Assembly: GCA_030044775.1 (NCBI GenBank) | Contig: JASICF010000103.1 | Span: forward strand, 1 to 5,654 | Direction: 5' to 3' | Origin: Candidatus Sulfotelmatobacter sp. | GTDB lineage: Bacteria; Acidobacteriota; Terriglobia; Terriglobales; Acidobacteriaceae | DNA length: 5,654 bases | Part shown: positions 1 through 5,548 of the stretch, piece by piece | How positions within the stretch are numbered: the stretch's first letter is position 1 | Layout: each line of letters begins with the position of its first letter | The notes under the pieces: model-generated | Told to the model about the DNA's origin: nothing | Database searches by the model: none | The model's input: only the letters and a program-made list of their open reading frames with translations | Made by a program: the position numbers and the translations under genes

Positions 1-501
1 TGCGCTCCGGCAAAAATCCGCGAAGCGGTCCGCAACTTCAAAGCGGTGGAGCACCGCCTGGAATTTGTGGCGACTATTGGCGGCGTGGATTATTACAACG
101 ACTCGAAAGCGACGAACGTGGATGCGACAATCAAAGCATTGGAGTCGTTTCCTGCGAACATCCACCTCATCCTCGGCGGCAAGGATAAAGGCAGCGACTA
201 CACCGTACTCAATGATTTGCTCCGAAAACGCGTAAAACGCGTGTACACCATCGGGGCGGCGGCGGCGAAGATCGAGTCACAAATCGTTTCGCCGAAGTCG
301 GGCGGACCGGAAGTCATCCATGCCGAAACGCTGGAGAATGCGGTCCGCAAGGCGAGCGCGGCGGCAGAACCGGGAGATGTAGTGTTGTTGGCTCCGGCAT
401 GCGCTAGCTTCGATCAATTCAAGAGCTATGAACACCGGGGAACAGTATTTAAGGAGATTGTCAGGGGGCTTGCTCAAGCGTTGCCCGCAAGCCAGAGATG
501 A
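1..501 (+). CDS. murD: UDP-N-acetylmuramoyl-L-alanine--D-glutamate ligase MurD, C-terminal part (5' end outside window)
   Basis: Frame 1 is open from the first base to a TGA at 499-501, giving 166 residues of a protein that is normally about 450, so roughly the C-terminal third is present. The family enzyme uses ATP in the cytoplasm to add D-glutamate to UDP-MurNAc-L-Ala. Visible hallmarks are the HRLEF segment at the start of domain 3, the DSKATN motif (nt 100-117) that is the Mur-ligase C-domain signature, LILGGKDKG just after it, and the terminal APACASFDQFKSYEHRG block, where the Ser/Phe residues line the D-Glu site in studied homologues. The GTG at 46 is in frame but internal, because homology continues upstream of it (the segment ending in RNFKAVEHRLEF). 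ftsW follows after a 119-nt gap. The tail after FKEIV is short and shows no sign of a frameshift. The assignment is secure; only the upstream part cannot be judged. Confidence 0.97.
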   Translation, partial: CAPAKIREAVRNFKAVEHRLEFVATIGGVDYYNDSKATNVDATIKALESFPANIHLILGGKDKGSDYTVLNDLLRKRVKRVYTIGAAAAKIESQIVSPKSGGPEVIHAETLENAVRKASAAAEPGDVVLLAPACASFDQFKSYEHRGTVFKEIVRGLAQALPASQR

Positions 502-556
502 TGGAAGCGCACGGCTGGCTGTCGCCTTGCAACCGAATGATTCTGCCGTACCAAGA

Positions 557-577
557 CAATCAACAATCAGCAATCAA
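557..577 (+). repeat. Three tandem heptanucleotides, CAATCAR, in the murD-ftsW spacer
   Basis: Three 7-nt units lie head to tail at 557-563, 564-570 and 571-577. They read CAATCAA, CAATCAG and CAATCAA. They sit in the 119-nt gap between murD and ftsW, 43 nt before the ftsW start. The CAATC core is the same as in the longer octad array before murG. This is a simple short tandem repeat; three copies can arise by slippage and no function is shown. Confidence 0.7.
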
Positions 578-620
578 CAGGCAAAATTCCACCGCTCGAC
601 CGTGGTGAAATAAAGCTCCC

Positions 621-1712
621 ATGGCGAAGCGAGTAAGTGTCGACCGCTGGCTATTCACCGTGACCATGCTCCTGGTATTTCTCGGGCTGGTCATGGTCTT
701 CTCCGCCTCTGCCGTGATGGCGCGCGAGCGCTTTGGCTCGGCCTATGCCTTTCTTTTGAAGCAATTGATCTGGGCGGGAGCAGGACTGGTCGCGATGGTG
801 GTGACGATGCGTGTCGACTACCGTCGTTATAAGCATCCCGCTGTTGTATTTTCATTTCTTGGCATCACCACCCTGCTGCTGATTTCTGTTTTTTTTGTCG
901 ACCGTTCCCATAACACCCATCGCTGGATTCACGCCGGCGGCTTTTCGTTTCAGCCTTCGGAGCTGGCGAAGCCGGTGTTGATCCTGTTCCTGGCATACTT
1001 TCTCGAGCCGCGCGCCAAGTCGATGGGGGACGTGCGCAGTACGCTCATGCCGGCCGCGATTCCGATCGTTGCGCTGCTCGGACTGATCGTCTTGCAGCCC
1101 GATCTAGGGACAGCGATCGCCTGTGCGGGCATTGTGGCATGCATCTTCTACGCGGCCGGAATGCGGATGCGGTATTTCGGATACGCATTTGGTGCCGCGC
1201 TCGTGCCGCTTTACTTCTTGATCTTTCACGTGAGTTGGCGCCGCGATCGTTTGTTGGCTTTTATCAATCCCTATGCCGACCGGCAACGGGCCGGGTTCCA
1301 CATCATTCAGTCACTGATTGCTGTTGGCACCGGTGGAATGACAGGCGTAGGCCTGATGGAAGGCAAGCAGAAATTGTTCTACTTGCCCGAACCGCATACG
1401 GATTTTATTTTCGCGGTGACCGCGGAAGAACTCGGGCTTCTGGGCGCGATGTTCGTGGTGACGCTGTTTGCAATTTTCCTCTGGCGTGGGATGCGAACTT
1501 CATGGCGAACGGAAGATCTGTTCGGACGATATTTGGCGGTTGGAATTACCAGCATGGTCGTGCTGCAGGCGTTCATCAACATCAGCGTAGTGCTGGGCAT
1601 GATGCCGACCAAAGGCATCCCTCTGCCGCTGGTTTCTTACGGTGGGTCTTCGCTGTTTGTAACGTTGGCGTGCATCGGCGTGCTGCTGAATATCACGAAG
1701 CAGGCAGAGTGA
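621..1712 (+). CDS. ftsW: Septal peptidoglycan glycosyltransferase FtsW (SEDS family)
   Basis: This 363-residue polytopic membrane protein has about ten hydrophobic segments, starting near residues 11-31 and 45-63 and ending near 339-357. It is a SEDS protein: with its class B PBP partner (FtsI) it polymerises lipid II into septal glycan. Family marks are MVFSAS (25-30), QPSELAK (111-117), LQPDLGTA (158-165), the HTDFIF block (259-264) whose Asp261 corresponds to the essential catalytic Asp of SEDS enzymes, and KGIPLPLVSYGGSS (331-344) in the penultimate segment. FtsW is preferred over RodA because of the MVFSAS N-terminus and the murD/murG neighbours; the two families are close, so context carries weight. 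Length is near the low end for FtsW (360-410) because the cytoplasmic tails are short. The ATG at 621 gives a proper short N-terminus before the first helix, but no clear Shine-Dalgarno precedes it. Confidence 0.96.
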   Translation: MAKRVSVDRWLFTVTMLLVFLGLVMVFSASAVMARERFGSAYAFLLKQLIWAGAGLVAMVVTMRVDYRRYKHPAVVFSFLGITTLLLISVFFVDRSHNTHRWIHAGGFSFQPSELAKPVLILFLAYFLEPRAKSMGDVRSTLMPAAIPIVALLGLIVLQPDLGTAIACAGIVACIFYAAGMRMRYFGYAFGAALVPLYFLIFHVSWRRDRLLAFINPYADRQRAGFHIIQSLIAVGTGGMTGVGLMEGKQKLFYLPEPHTDFIFAVTAEELGLLGAMFVVTLFAIFLWRGMRTSWRTEDLFGRYLAVGITSMVVLQAFINISVVLGMMPTKGIPLPLVSYGGSSLFVTLACIGVLLNITKQAE

Positions 1713-1721
1713 GGACAATTA

Positions 1722-1796
1722 AGCGATCGGGCGATTGCGTCATTGTGTGATTGATTCAATCGCCCGATCACTCAATTACTCAATCTCTCAATCATT
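1722..1796. repeat. Back-to-back arrays of 8-nt CAATNNNN units with a 13-bp perfect inverted repeat (ftsW-murG spacer)
   Basis: Nine octads in strict 8-nt register fill 75 of the 96 nt between ftsW and murG. Four are read on the - strand (1753-1746, 1745-1738, 1737-1730, 1729-1722) and five on the + strand (1757-1764, 1765-1772, 1773-1780, 1781-1788, 1789-1796), with three bases (1754-1756) at the switch point. Seven units begin CAAT and two begin CGAT; examples are CAATCGCC, CAATTACT and CAATCACA. Each array contains the pair CAATCGCC then CGATC. These face each other as a perfect 13-bp inverted repeat, 1725-1737 and 1757-1769, around a 19-nt loop. The transcript could form this hairpin just upstream of the murG start. 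No T-run follows, so it is not a standard intrinsic terminator. Function is unknown. Confidence 0.8.
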
Positions 1797-1808
1797 TATA
1801 GTCACCTC

Positions 1809-2915
1809 ATGCGAGCCATTCTGGCAGGCGGCGGGACCGGCGGACACGTTATTCCTGCTCTGGCCATCGCGAAAGAACTCAAGACACAGTACGCGGCGGA
1901 AGTGCTTTTCATCGGCACTGCGCGTGGGATCGAGAATCGGCTGGTGCCGGCTGCCGGCTATCCTCTACAGCTTGTGCGCGTGGGTGCCCTTAAGAATGTG
2001 AGCTTGGCTACACGCGCGCGAACCGCGTTTGACCTTCCGCGCGCCGTGTGGCAGGCGGCGGGCATGTTAAACGAATTCTCGCCCGATGTTGTCATCGGAG
2101 TCGGTGGATATGCCTCCGGGCCGACGATGTTGTCGGCCGTCATCAAACACATCCCGACACTCGCATTCGAACCCAACGTAGTGCCGGGATTTGCCAATCG
2201 CATGGTCGCGCGGTTTGTCGACGCCGCGGCTGTGCACTTCCAGGAGACCGCGAAATATTTTCGGCACGCCAAAGTCACTGGCGTGCCCGTGCGGCATGCT
2301 TTTTTCGAAATTCCAGACAAACGCGGAGGACAGCCGACGTTGTTGGTGTTCGGAGGAAGCCAGGGAGCGCACGCGATCAATGAGGCGATGATTCGCTGTT
2401 TGCCGGTGTTGCGGCGGCAGGCGCCGGGAATCCACATCATTCATCAGACCGGAGAGCGTGACTATAATGACGCGCTGGCGGCATATAACTCCTTTACGGC
2501 TTCGGGCGATGAATCGGCGGAGGTTTTCAGGTTCATCGAAGACATGCCAGCGGCCTTCGCGCGCTGCGACCTTATAGTTTGCCGCTCAGGAGCGAGCACT
2601 GTGGCGGAGATCACAGCAGCGGGGAAGCCCGCCATCTTTGTGCCGTTTCCCCGGGCAGCCGATGACCATCAGCGGGTGAACGCCGAGGCTCTGGATCGAG
2701 CGGGTGCGGCAGTGGTAGTTGAGGAATCGAAGCTTGAAGGAGTCTGGTTGGCGGAGACAATTTCAGCGCTACTCGGTGACGCGGCCCGCTTGGCGCGGAT
2801 GAGCCACGCCGCTCGCAGTCTGGCCCATCCCGACGCGGCGCGAGATATCGCCGCGCTGGCCGCAAAAATAGCCGGAATCGACGAGGTGTCACATTCGAGC
2901 GCGGGTGCGCCATAA
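1809..2915 (+). CDS. murG: UDP-GlcNAc:lipid I N-acetylglucosaminyltransferase MurG
   Basis: This 368-residue GT-B fold enzyme (family GT28) transfers GlcNAc from UDP-GlcNAc to lipid I, making lipid II at the cytoplasmic face of the inner membrane. The N-terminal acceptor domain opens with GGGTGGH (7-13), the glycine loop containing the conserved His, and continues with GVGGYASGP (97-105) and EPNVVPGFANR (121-131). The C-terminal donor domain has FGGSQGAHAINE (181-192), RSGASTVAEI (259-268) and PFPRAADDHQRVNA (279-292), which form the UDP-GlcNAc pocket. Length is typical (355-370). The ATG at 1809 puts the first strand directly before the glycine loop as usual. An in-frame TAG at 1800-1802 or a clear Shine-Dalgarno is not what fixes the start; homology does, and the bases just upstream (ATAGTCACCTC) offer no ribosome binding site. 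A short Ser/Ala-rich tail after residue 358 is not conserved. All key motifs are intact. Confidence 0.97.
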   Translation: MRAILAGGGTGGHVIPALAIAKELKTQYAAEVLFIGTARGIENRLVPAAGYPLQLVRVGALKNVSLATRARTAFDLPRAVWQAAGMLNEFSPDVVIGVGGYASGPTMLSAVIKHIPTLAFEPNVVPGFANRMVARFVDAAAVHFQETAKYFRHAKVTGVPVRHAFFEIPDKRGGQPTLLVFGGSQGAHAINEAMIRCLPVLRRQAPGIHIIHQTGERDYNDALAAYNSFTASGDESAEVFRFIEDMPAAFARCDLIVCRSGASTVAEITAAGKPAIFVPFPRAADDHQRVNAEALDRAGAAVVVEESKLEGVWLAETISALLGDAARLARMSHAARSLAHPDAARDIAALAAKIAGIDEVSHSSAGAP

Positions 2916-2930
2916 GCTTTGTCGCAACTC

Positions 2931-2936
2931 GAGGAG
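2931..2936 (+). promoter_or_regulatory. Likely Shine-Dalgarno (GAGGAG) for the small gene after murG
   Basis: GAGGAG lies 12 nt before the ATG at 2949, a slightly long but usable spacing. It favours that ATG over the in-frame TTG at 2919, which is only 3 nt past the murG stop and has no purine-rich site before it. Confidence 0.5.
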
Positions 2937-2948
2937 CCAACTTACGCG

Positions 2949-3233
2949 ATGCAGTCTTGGAAAAAATATCTCGGACGAGCAGCCGGCGCGTTGCTGATCT
3001 TCGTGGTTGTGCTTTATTGTGGCGACTGGACCGTGCTGCGCATTCGCATTGCGCGGGGAACTGCATTCAGTTCGGTCGAGGTCGACCAGTTTCTCGCGAC
3101 TCCGCTCAAGGGCAATAAAGCAGAATACGATTTTCTGGGAAGTTTTCAGCAGCCTTGCGCTCGTTCGATCTTCCCCCATGCGGGAAAGCCTCCGTGCTGG
3201 TGGGTGAAACGGCACAGCTCCGTGTGGGAATGA
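2949..3233 (+). CDS. Small single-pass membrane protein of unknown function with a C-x12-C tail
   Basis: The gene encodes 94 residues from the ATG at 2949 (104 if the TTG at 2919 is used). Residues 2-10 are basic (WKKYLGR) and about 11-24 are hydrophobic (AAGALLIFVVVLYC), then GDW, so this looks like an uncleaved N-terminal anchor with the rest outside the cytoplasm by the positive-inside rule. The exported part has a VDQFLATPLKGNKAEYDFLG stretch and a Cys-rich end, C70-ARSIFPHAGKPP-C83-WWVKRHSS, ending at residue 94. The two cysteines could form a disulfide in the periplasm. I recall small acidobacterial proteins with a similar S-[IL]-F-P-H-x-G-x-x-P-C-W core, but cannot name a characterised member. 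It lies between murG and murC on the same strand with gaps of 33 and 48 nt, so co-transcription is likely. The conserved-looking tail and protein-like composition argue that it is real. Function is unknown. Confidence 0.8.
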   Translation: MQSWKKYLGRAAGALLIFVVVLYCGDWTVLRIRIARGTAFSSVEVDQFLATPLKGNKAEYDFLGSFQQPCARSIFPHAGKPPCWWVKRHSSVWE

Positions 3234-3234
3234 G

Positions 3235-3243
3235 AAAGAGGAG
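3235..3243 (+). promoter_or_regulatory. Shine-Dalgarno-like AAAGAGGAG stranded 38 nt before murC
   Basis: This is the best anti-16S match in the gap before murC, but it ends 38 nt before the murC ATG. No ATG, GTG or TTG follows at normal spacing. Reading back in the murC frame from 3282, no start codon occurs before the TGA at 3231-3233, so the murC start cannot be moved up to use it. It may be chance, or RNA folding may bring it closer. Confidence 0.3.
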
Positions 3244-3281
3244 CTAGCCTTCAAAAGCGGGTCGAAGACGGCGGCCATCAA

Positions 3282-4700
3282 ATGTTTGCCAAAATTCAGC
3301 ACGTTCATTTCGTCGGGATCGGGGGCATCGGCATGAGTGGTATCGCCGAGGTGCTGCTAAATCTCGGCTACAAAGTTTCAGGGTCCGATCTGAAGAGTTC
3401 TCCCGTGACGCAGCAGTTGTCCGGTCTCGGTGCAACCGTTTTCGAAGGCCATCGCGCCGAAAATATCGGCGGAGCGGAAGTTGTGGTCACGAGTTCCGCC
3501 ATCGCGAAGGAAAATCCCGAAGTCCTCGAAGCTCACAAGCTCCACATTCCCGTGATTCAGCGGGCGGAGATGCTCGCCGAGCTGATGCGCCTGAAGTATG
3601 GCATCGCGATCGCGGGAATGCATGGAAAAACTACCACCACCTCAATGGTTGCCGCAGTTCTGGCCGCCGGCGGACTTGATCCCACTGTGGTAGTGGGCGG
3701 TCGCGTGGGCGCGATGGGGTCCAACGCGCGCCTCGGCAAATCGCAATATCTGGTCGCCGAAGCCGATGAAAGCGATCGGTCGTTTCTGAAGCTGTCACCC
3801 ATTCTGTCAGTGGTCACAAACATCGACCGCGAGCACATGGACTGCTACCGCAACATGCGCGACGTGAAAAAGACATTCCTCGAGTTCATGGATCGCGTGC
3901 CCTTTTACGGAATGATTGTGGCCTGCAACGACGATTTGTTACTCCGCCGGTTGCTGCTCGATGTGCGGCGGAGAACCGTGACCTATGGCACGAAGCGCGG
4001 ATCGGATTTCTGGATCAAGTTGGAAAAGAAGTCGTCCCTGGACGATTCCGGCCGGGACCATCAGCCCTTGAGTCGTTTTCGCGTCAGCTATCAGAAGAAG
4101 GATTTGGGCGAGTTCACGCTTCACGTACCAGGAATCCATAACGTGTTGAACGCGACGGCCGCAATTGCGGTCGGCGTGGGACTCGATATTCAAGTCGAGG
4201 CGATCCAGGCAGCGCTTGACCAATTCCGCGGAGTCGATCGGCGGTTTCAGTTGCGCGGCCGCGTGGCGGGCGTAAGCGTAATCGATGATTACGGGCATCA
4301 TCCCACTGAGATTAAGGCAACCTTGGCGGCAGCACGGCAGTGCGGTTTTCGCAGGATTCATGTGATCTTCCAGCCGCACCGCTATACCCGTACGCGCGAT
4401 CTGATGGAAGAATTTACAACTGCGTTCGGGGACGCAGATTCATTGCTCGTGCTCGATATTTACGCCGCTAGCGAGAAGCCAATCGCGGGGGTCAGCGGGG
4501 AAGGCCTGGCGCAAAGCATTCGAGAAAAGTCGGGGCAGGACGTGAATTACGTCTCCACGTTCGCGGACGCAGCCGCGTCAGCTGTGAAGGCCGCGCAGGC
4601 AAGCGACATGATTTTGACGCTCGGGGCCGGCAGCGTCTCACAGTTGGGGCCGATGATTGTGGAGAAACTGAAAGAGCGGGCTGTGGCGGCAGGTTCCTGA
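3282..4700 (+). CDS. murC: UDP-N-acetylmuramate--L-alanine ligase MurC
   Basis: This 472-residue cytoplasmic ligase adds L-Ala to UDP-MurNAc with ATP, the first stem-peptide step. The N-terminal Rossmann domain has HFVGIGGIGMSG (9-20) for UDP-MurNAc. The central ATPase domain has the P-loop GMHGKTTTT (112-120), AEADESDRSF (159-168) and TNIDREHMDCY (179-189) with the conserved Asp/His region. GIHNVLNATAA (284-294) precedes the C-terminal domain, which holds DYGHHPTEI (336-344), FQPHRYTRTR (363-372) and TLGAGSV (446-452). DYGHHP and the HRYTR block mark MurC rather than MurD, MurE, MurF or Mpl. Length is normal (450-490). The ATG at 3282 is the only possible start, since the frame has no other start codon between it and an upstream TGA at 3231. 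The nearby ribosome binding site is weak (GAAGACGG). murB and ddl, which often follow murC in other phyla, are not here. Confidence 0.97.
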   Translation: MFAKIQHVHFVGIGGIGMSGIAEVLLNLGYKVSGSDLKSSPVTQQLSGLGATVFEGHRAENIGGAEVVVTSSAIAKENPEVLEAHKLHIPVIQRAEMLAELMRLKYGIAIAGMHGKTTTTSMVAAVLAAGGLDPTVVVGGRVGAMGSNARLGKSQYLVAEADESDRSFLKLSPILSVVTNIDREHMDCYRNMRDVKKTFLEFMDRVPFYGMIVACNDDLLLRRLLLDVRRRTVTYGTKRGSDFWIKLEKKSSLDDSGRDHQPLSRFRVSYQKKDLGEFTLHVPGIHNVLNATAAIAVGVGLDIQVEAIQAALDQFRGVDRRFQLRGRVAGVSVIDDYGHHPTEIKATLAAARQCGFRRIHVIFQPHRYTRTRDLMEEFTTAFGDADSLLVLDIYAASEKPIAGVSGEGLAQSIREKSGQDVNYVSTFADAAASAVKAAQASDMILTLGAGSVSQLGPMIVEKLKERAVAAGS

Positions 4701-4827
4701 GGAATTCCGTTGCGGCCGTGCACACCGGCCTGAACCTGGCGGTCGATTTGTGCCGCACGTCGCAGGAACTCTCCTTGCGTATCTTTTCTTGCTAACCGAA
4801 CAAAACACCCTTCGTCTATTGATGCAT

Positions 4828-4833
4828 AAGGGG
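4828..4833 (+). promoter_or_regulatory. Shine-Dalgarno AAGGGG for the coiled-coil gene
   Basis: AAGGGG ends 8 nt before the ATG at 4842, which is ideal spacing and the clearest ribosome binding site in the window. It supports that start. Confidence 0.6.
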
Positions 4834-4841
4834 TTGAAACC

Positions 4842-5399
4842 ATGAAATCGAACTCGACACAAGCCTGGGGATGGTTAACGGCCGGTGTGCTGGCGCTGGG
4901 ATTGAACGGCATTTACCAGGATGGTGGCGCAGCGTGGGTGCATCGCTACGCGAACCAGATCGCATCCCGCATTGAAGCCCACACCGGTTCGGTGCTGGCG
5001 TTGGCGACGGGGCGCGCAGAATGGTTTCTGGCAAAGGCGGAGATGACAGAGGCACGAAGCGAGTCGTCCTCATGCCACATGCGAAGTGCAGTGGCTCGTG
5101 CGCAGAATAAAATGGCGGATGCGAAGACGCGCATTGCGGAGTTTGAAACCATGTCAGCCCGGCGAGAAGTGGAAATGGCACGCATGGAAGCCAACCAGGC
5201 AAGGATGGAAGCGCGCCTGGAGCGGGTGCGCATGGAGCCTGTAAGGTTCGAGCAGATGAGAGTGCTTTGCCCACCGTTACAGGTACGACTTTCACGCGTT
5301 GATATCCCGAAAATCGAGATTCCGAAGATCGAGATTCCGAAAATCAATGTCGATGCTCCGGGCGTGCAGGTGAATATTTCCGGGCAAGAGACGTTCTAG
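4842..5399 (+). CDS. Uncharacterised membrane-anchored or exported coiled-coil protein with IPKIE repeats
   Basis: The gene encodes 185 residues. Residues 8-25 (AWGWLTAGVLALGLNGIY) are hydrophobic after a short polar start, so this is a signal peptide or an N-terminal anchor; a GGAAW stretch at 28-32 could be a cleavage region. Residues 31-75 are helical in character (HRYANQIASRIEAHTGSV, then TGRAEWFLAKAEM). Residues 80-140 are rich in Ala, Arg, Glu and Met with seven-residue spacing (ARME at 113-116 and 120-123), which suggests a coiled coil. C78 and C143 are the only cysteines. Residues 155-169 are three pentapeptides, IPKIE, IPKIE and IPKIN, before a VDAPGVQVNISG beta-like end. No catalytic motif is seen. 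The gene lies 141 nt after murC with its own good ribosome binding site and 190 nt before the probable ftsQ. I have an impression of similar genes at this place in acidobacterial dcw clusters, unverified. A scaffold or envelope role is conceivable, but function is unknown. Confidence 0.82.
   Translation: MKSNSTQAWGWLTAGVLALGLNGIYQDGGAAWVHRYANQIASRIEAHTGSVLALATGRAEWFLAKAEMTEARSESSSCHMRSAVARAQNKMADAKTRIAEFETMSARREVEMARMEANQARMEARLERVRMEPVRFEQMRVLCPPLQVRLSRVDIPKIEIPKIEIPKINVDAPGVQVNISGQETF
5304..5348 (+). repeat. Three in-frame 15-nt repeats encoding IPKIE/IPKIE/IPKIN
   Basis: Units at 5304-5318, 5319-5333 and 5334-5348 share the pattern ATYCCGAARATCRAK. Differences are mostly at third codon positions (ATC/ATT, AAA/AAG), while the last unit changes Glu to Asn. 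Synonymous drift with a kept peptide suggests the repeat has been held by selection rather than newly duplicated. Confidence 0.75.
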
Positions 5400-5434
5400 C
5401 CAAGTGCTGCTTGTAGAGTCAGTCATGCCCTTGC

Positions 5435-5457
5435 CTCGATTCTCATAGACGAGTTTT
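5435..5457 (+). terminator. Weak candidate intrinsic terminator after the coiled-coil gene
   Basis: CTCG (5435-5438) pairs with CGAG (5450-5453), and TCT (5441-5443) pairs with AGA (5447-5449) inside it, leaving a two-base bulge and a CAT loop. TTTT follows at 5454-5457. It lies 35 nt after the stop codon. The stem is short and the T-run only four, so it may be chance. Confidence 0.3.
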
Positions 5458-5482
5458 GAGTCCTGGGTTCCCACTGATGTTC

Positions 5483-5518
5483 ATTCCGATTCCTGTTGTC
5501 CAAAACCGGAATATTTTT
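5483..5518 (+). terminator. Second weak terminator-like hairpin in the same spacer
   Basis: ATTCCG (5483-5488) is complementary to CGGAAT (5507-5512) with an 18-nt loop. ATTTTT follows at 5513-5518. ATTCC at 5489-5493 could instead pair with GGAAT at 5508-5512 with a smaller loop. The T-run is right for an intrinsic terminator, but the stem is only 5-6 bp. Confidence 0.3.
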
Positions 5519-5542
5519 CTGTCGTTCACCGCGAAATAAAGT

Positions 5543-5548
5543 TATAGT
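5543..5548 (+). promoter_or_regulatory. -10-like box TATAGT upstream of the putative ftsQ
   Basis: TATAGT matches the sigma-70 -10 consensus TATAAT at five of six bases and lies in an AT-rich patch (5535-5550), 41 nt before the next start codon. No good -35 is found at 16-18 nt spacing; TTCTGT at 5517-5522 is 20 nt away. It would fit a promoter feeding the ftsQ side of the cluster after the terminator-like hairpins, but is weak alone. Confidence 0.3.

Noticed and set aside
1139..1750. 203-codon + strand frame inside ftsW
   Set aside because: It is an out-of-frame shadow rich in Arg, Gly and Ala; ftsW carries all the family motifs in its own frame.
1722..1796. CRISPR array or intrinsic terminator as explanations for the octad region
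   Set aside because: Units are 8 nt with no spacers of constant length, and no T-run follows the inverted repeat.
2919..2948. TTG start giving a 104-residue version of the small gene after murG
   Set aside because: It is only 3 nt after the murG stop with no ribosome binding site, and the extra ten residues (SQLEEPTYA) are acidic and polar ahead of a basic anchor start. The ATG at 2949 has GAGGAG upstream.
2889..3308. Long open frame on the - strand across the murG-murC junction
   Set aside because: It overlaps the better supported small + strand gene and the murC start, has no recognisable motif, and reads as a shadow of high-GC coding sequence.
4714..4730. Small GC hairpin (GGCCG/CGGCC, 7-nt loop) just after murC
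   Set aside because: The 5-bp stem has no T-run after it, and such GC matches are common at this base composition.
4789..4822. Possible promoter before the coiled-coil gene (TTGCTA and TCTATT/TATTGA)
   Set aside because: Spacing is 20 nt or more and both boxes are poor matches.
4816..5295. Long - strand frames opposite the coiled-coil gene
   Set aside because: They are Pro/Ser/Arg-rich low-quality translations with no motifs; the + strand frame has a good ribosome binding site and protein-like structure.
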